A stretch of DNA of 7,309 bases, from NCBI GenBank assembly GCA_938021445.1, contig CALIGR010000143.1:1-7309 (forward strand). Reading direction: 5' to 3'. This DNA comes from an uncultured Candidatus Altimarinota bacterium (GTDB lineage Bacteria; Patescibacteriota; Gracilibacteria; UBA4473). Shown here piece after piece: positions 5,690 to 7,309 of the stretch; the stretch's first letter is position 1, and each line of letters begins with the position of its first letter. The notes beneath the pieces are model-generated. The model did not search any database. It saw nothing but the letters and a program-made list of their open reading frames with translations, and was not told where the DNA came from. The position numbers were made by a program, and so were the translations under genes.

Positions 5690-7159
5690 ATGAACGATAC
5701 TATTGTGCGCATGCCGCCTTCGCCTACTGGATTTTTACACTTAGGGACCGCCCGAACGGTGCTCTTTAACTATTTATTCTCAACACACGAAAAAGGGAAA
5801 ATCATCTTCCGCTGGGAGGACACCGATAAAGTCCGATCAAAAACTGAATTTGAAGAAGAGATTTTAGAAGGACTTTGCTGGCTGGGATTTGATTTCGAAC
5901 AAACCGCTGATCTATTTATACGTCAAACCGACAGCCTCGGTGAGCACACTCAAAAACTAGAAAACATGTGGCAGGATGGGACAGTCTTCCCGTGCTTTGT
6001 GACTCCCGATGAAATTGAAATACAGCGAGAGACCGCTCAAAAGAACAAAAAAAACTTTGTTTTCTGGTCGCCCTACCGTGACACATCAAAAGAAGAACTA
6101 GAAGCTAAAATAAAGTCTGGAGAAAGCTATACCTGGCGGATTCGAACGCCTCGCCAAAAAGACTACGTCTTCACCGACTTAGTAAGAGGCGAAGTCAAAA
6201 CCAACTCAGAGACCATCGGCGACTTTGCCGTCGCTCGAACTGATGGTTCTGTTCTCTACTTACTCGCTAATGTCTTTGATGACGATGCCCAAAATATTTC
6301 ACATATCATCCGCGGAGAAGACCACGTCGCCAATACGCCAAAACAACTCATCCTTTGGGAAGCCTTAGATATAAAACCACCAGTCTATGCACACATCCCG
6401 CTGGTATTAGATTCACAAAAACGAAAGCTTTCTAAGCGCCGAGTGGAACCAGGAGTCGCTGTCTTGATACGAGATTTTAGAGAACAAGGTTTCATACCCG
6501 AATCCGTCATAAACGGGCTCGCTTTCCTCGGCTGGAACCCAAAAACGACTGAAGAAATTTTCACACTTGAGCAACTCGTTGAACGATTTGATTTTACTCA
6601 GGTCAATAAAGCCTCAGCCCAGTACGATTTTGAAAAAATGAAGTGGTATAACCAGCAATGGTTACTAAAAATTTCTGACGAAGTAGTAAGCCTAAAATTT
6701 CTAGAATGGGCCAAAGACTATGCTCCAGATCAGTATGAAATCTATAGTAACGTCGAGCCTGAAAAACTAAAATCAGTCTTAAGAATTATAAAACAAAAAT
6801 CTAAAACTTTTTCTGAGTTTCACGAAGAAATGTTTTATTTTTTCCAAGCTCCAGAAGTCACTAACGAGTTAGTGTTTAATGAAAAAATGAAAGTCGACAA
6901 AGAACTCTCACAAAAAGTCTTAACTGAGATATTAGAACTACTTACAAGTCTTGATGAATCTGATTTCACGCCTGAAATACTCAAAGAAGTTTCGGTTAAG
7001 AAGATTGGAGAACTCGAACTTAAAAACGGTCAGTTTCTCTGGCCCTTTAGAACGAGTCTTTCTGGACGAGAAAAATCCGCTGGCCCGTTTGAGATTGGAT
7101 CAGTTCTGGGAAAAGATCAAACCATAGCACGAGTACAAACAGCGCTTAATACGTTTTAA
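5690..7159 (+). CDS. gltX: Glutamyl-tRNA synthetase (GluRS), class I
   Basis: GluRS charges tRNA with glutamate using ATP in the cytosol. At 489 residues it has the usual length. The Rossmann-fold signature is PPSPTGFLHLGTART (9-23), the HIGH-type motif. FRWEDTD (40-46) and IRGEDHVANTPKQ (207-219) are the conserved substrate-pocket segments, and KLSKR (246-250) is the KMSKS equivalent. The C-terminal anticodon-binding domain includes NGQFLWPFRTSLSGR (446-460) and PFEIGSVLGK. After KLSKR the sequence is RVEPGVAV where most bacterial enzymes have H-G-A-x-x-V. Only one Cys (102) remains of the zinc-type cluster seen in E. coli GluRS, as is common. Whether it also charges tRNA-Gln (the non-discriminating form, needing GatCAB) cannot be read from the sequence. 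The start at 5690 lies 17 nt after the PilW-like stop with no Shine-Dalgarno and no terminator, so it is probably transcribed with the pilin genes. Confidence 0.97.
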   Translation: MNDTIVRMPPSPTGFLHLGTARTVLFNYLFSTHEKGKIIFRWEDTDKVRSKTEFEEEILEGLCWLGFDFEQTADLFIRQTDSLGEHTQKLENMWQDGTVFPCFVTPDEIEIQRETAQKNKKNFVFWSPYRDTSKEELEAKIKSGESYTWRIRTPRQKDYVFTDLVRGEVKTNSETIGDFAVARTDGSVLYLLANVFDDDAQNISHIIRGEDHVANTPKQLILWEALDIKPPVYAHIPLVLDSQKRKLSKRRVEPGVAVLIRDFREQGFIPESVINGLAFLGWNPKTTEEIFTLEQLVERFDFTQVNKASAQYDFEKMKWYNQQWLLKISDEVVSLKFLEWAKDYAPDQYEIYSNVEPEKLKSVLRIIKQKSKTFSEFHEEMFYFFQAPEVTNELVFNEKMKVDKELSQKVLTEILELLTSLDESDFTPEILKEVSVKKIGELELKNGQFLWPFRTSLSGREKSAGPFEIGSVLGKDQTIARVQTALNTF

Positions 7160-7162
7160 ATC

Positions 7163-7309
7163 ATGGATCTACTTAAATCCTTTTATGCCTCGATAAAATC
7201 TGGATGGATGCGTTTTGCTGACTGGTTTGGAGAGCTGAATCAAAGTATCCTGCTCGGAATTTTTTACTTTATAGGCATTGGAATCTACGCTATCATCATG
7301 AAACCATTT
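7163..7309 (+). CDS. Small membrane protein, N-terminal part only, family unknown
   Basis: ATG at 7163, 3 nt after the gltX stop, opens a frame that stays open for 49 codons to the window edge. An amphipathic, aromatic start (MDLLKSFYASIKSGWMRFADWFGEL) is followed by a hydrophobic stretch ILLGIFYFIGIGIYAIIM (about 29-46), a likely membrane segment. The order resembles short Patescibacteria membrane proteins with a W-rich amphipathic helix before a single transmembrane helix, but I cannot name the family. The close spacing suggests co-transcription with gltX. The C-terminus lies outside the window. Confidence 0.6.
   Translation, partial: MDLLKSFYASIKSGWMRFADWFGELNQSILLGIFYFIGIGIYAIIMKPF

Noticed and set aside
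1..7309. CRISPR array, tRNA, rRNA or insertion sequence
   Set aside because: No regularly spaced direct repeats, cloverleaf-like segment, rRNA-like sequence or transposase reading frame was seen. Nearly all bases are accounted for by coding regions.
1..7309. TGA read as glycine (code 25)
   Set aside because: No in-frame TGA occurs in any of the well supported genes, and glycine is always coded by GGN.

Overview
The window looks like a piece of a Patescibacteria (CPR, Parcubacteria-like) chromosome. Three things suggest this. The prepilin genes have the look usual in that group, for example the 'AREGLEGVRNIRDTNWL' stretch in the PilV-like protein. A GC-rich palindrome of the kind I remember as dispersed in such genomes (read as RLRQGFGGQ in one frame) sits between two genes. 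None of the gene starts has a Shine-Dalgarno sequence. The taxonomic call is inference. The standard code is used: about 2,300 codons contain no in-frame TGA, which argues against the TGA=Gly code of Gracilibacteria/SR1.

Layout: two divergent transcription units leave a control region at about 3034-3177. Leftward (minus strand) runs lepA (elongation factor 4, 3033-1222), then after 49 nt an unrecognised protein of at least 390 residues (1172 to beyond position 1). That open frame fills the first 1.17 kb and is cut by the window edge. Rightward (plus strand) run three type IV minor-prepilin genes (FimT/GspH-like 3178-3780, PilV/GspI-like 3770-4579, PilW/PulJ-like 4569-5672). Each overlaps the next by exactly 11 nt. 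After 17 nt comes gltX (glutamyl-tRNA synthetase, 5690-7159), and after 3 nt the start of a small membrane protein (7163 to beyond 7309). The arrangement joins surface-filament subunits and translation genes in compact operons. The prepilin peptidase, assembly ATPase, platform protein and major pilin must lie elsewhere.

The most unusual part is the lepA 5' region. Just upstream of the real lepA start is a second, truncated lepA beginning (ATG at 3103, reading MNIRNFCII). It runs into the GC-rich palindrome (3050-3081) and continues as a 25-codon reading frame whose TGA stop lies inside the lepA start region. The two copies of the IRNFCII segment differ at four bases, all silent third-codon positions. 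This suggests two independently evolved lepA coding sequences joined at the repeat, rather than a simple fresh duplication. A plausible lepA promoter (3155-3128, minus strand) lies upstream of the relic start. The relic is therefore probably transcribed as a lepA leader and may be translationally coupled to lepA.
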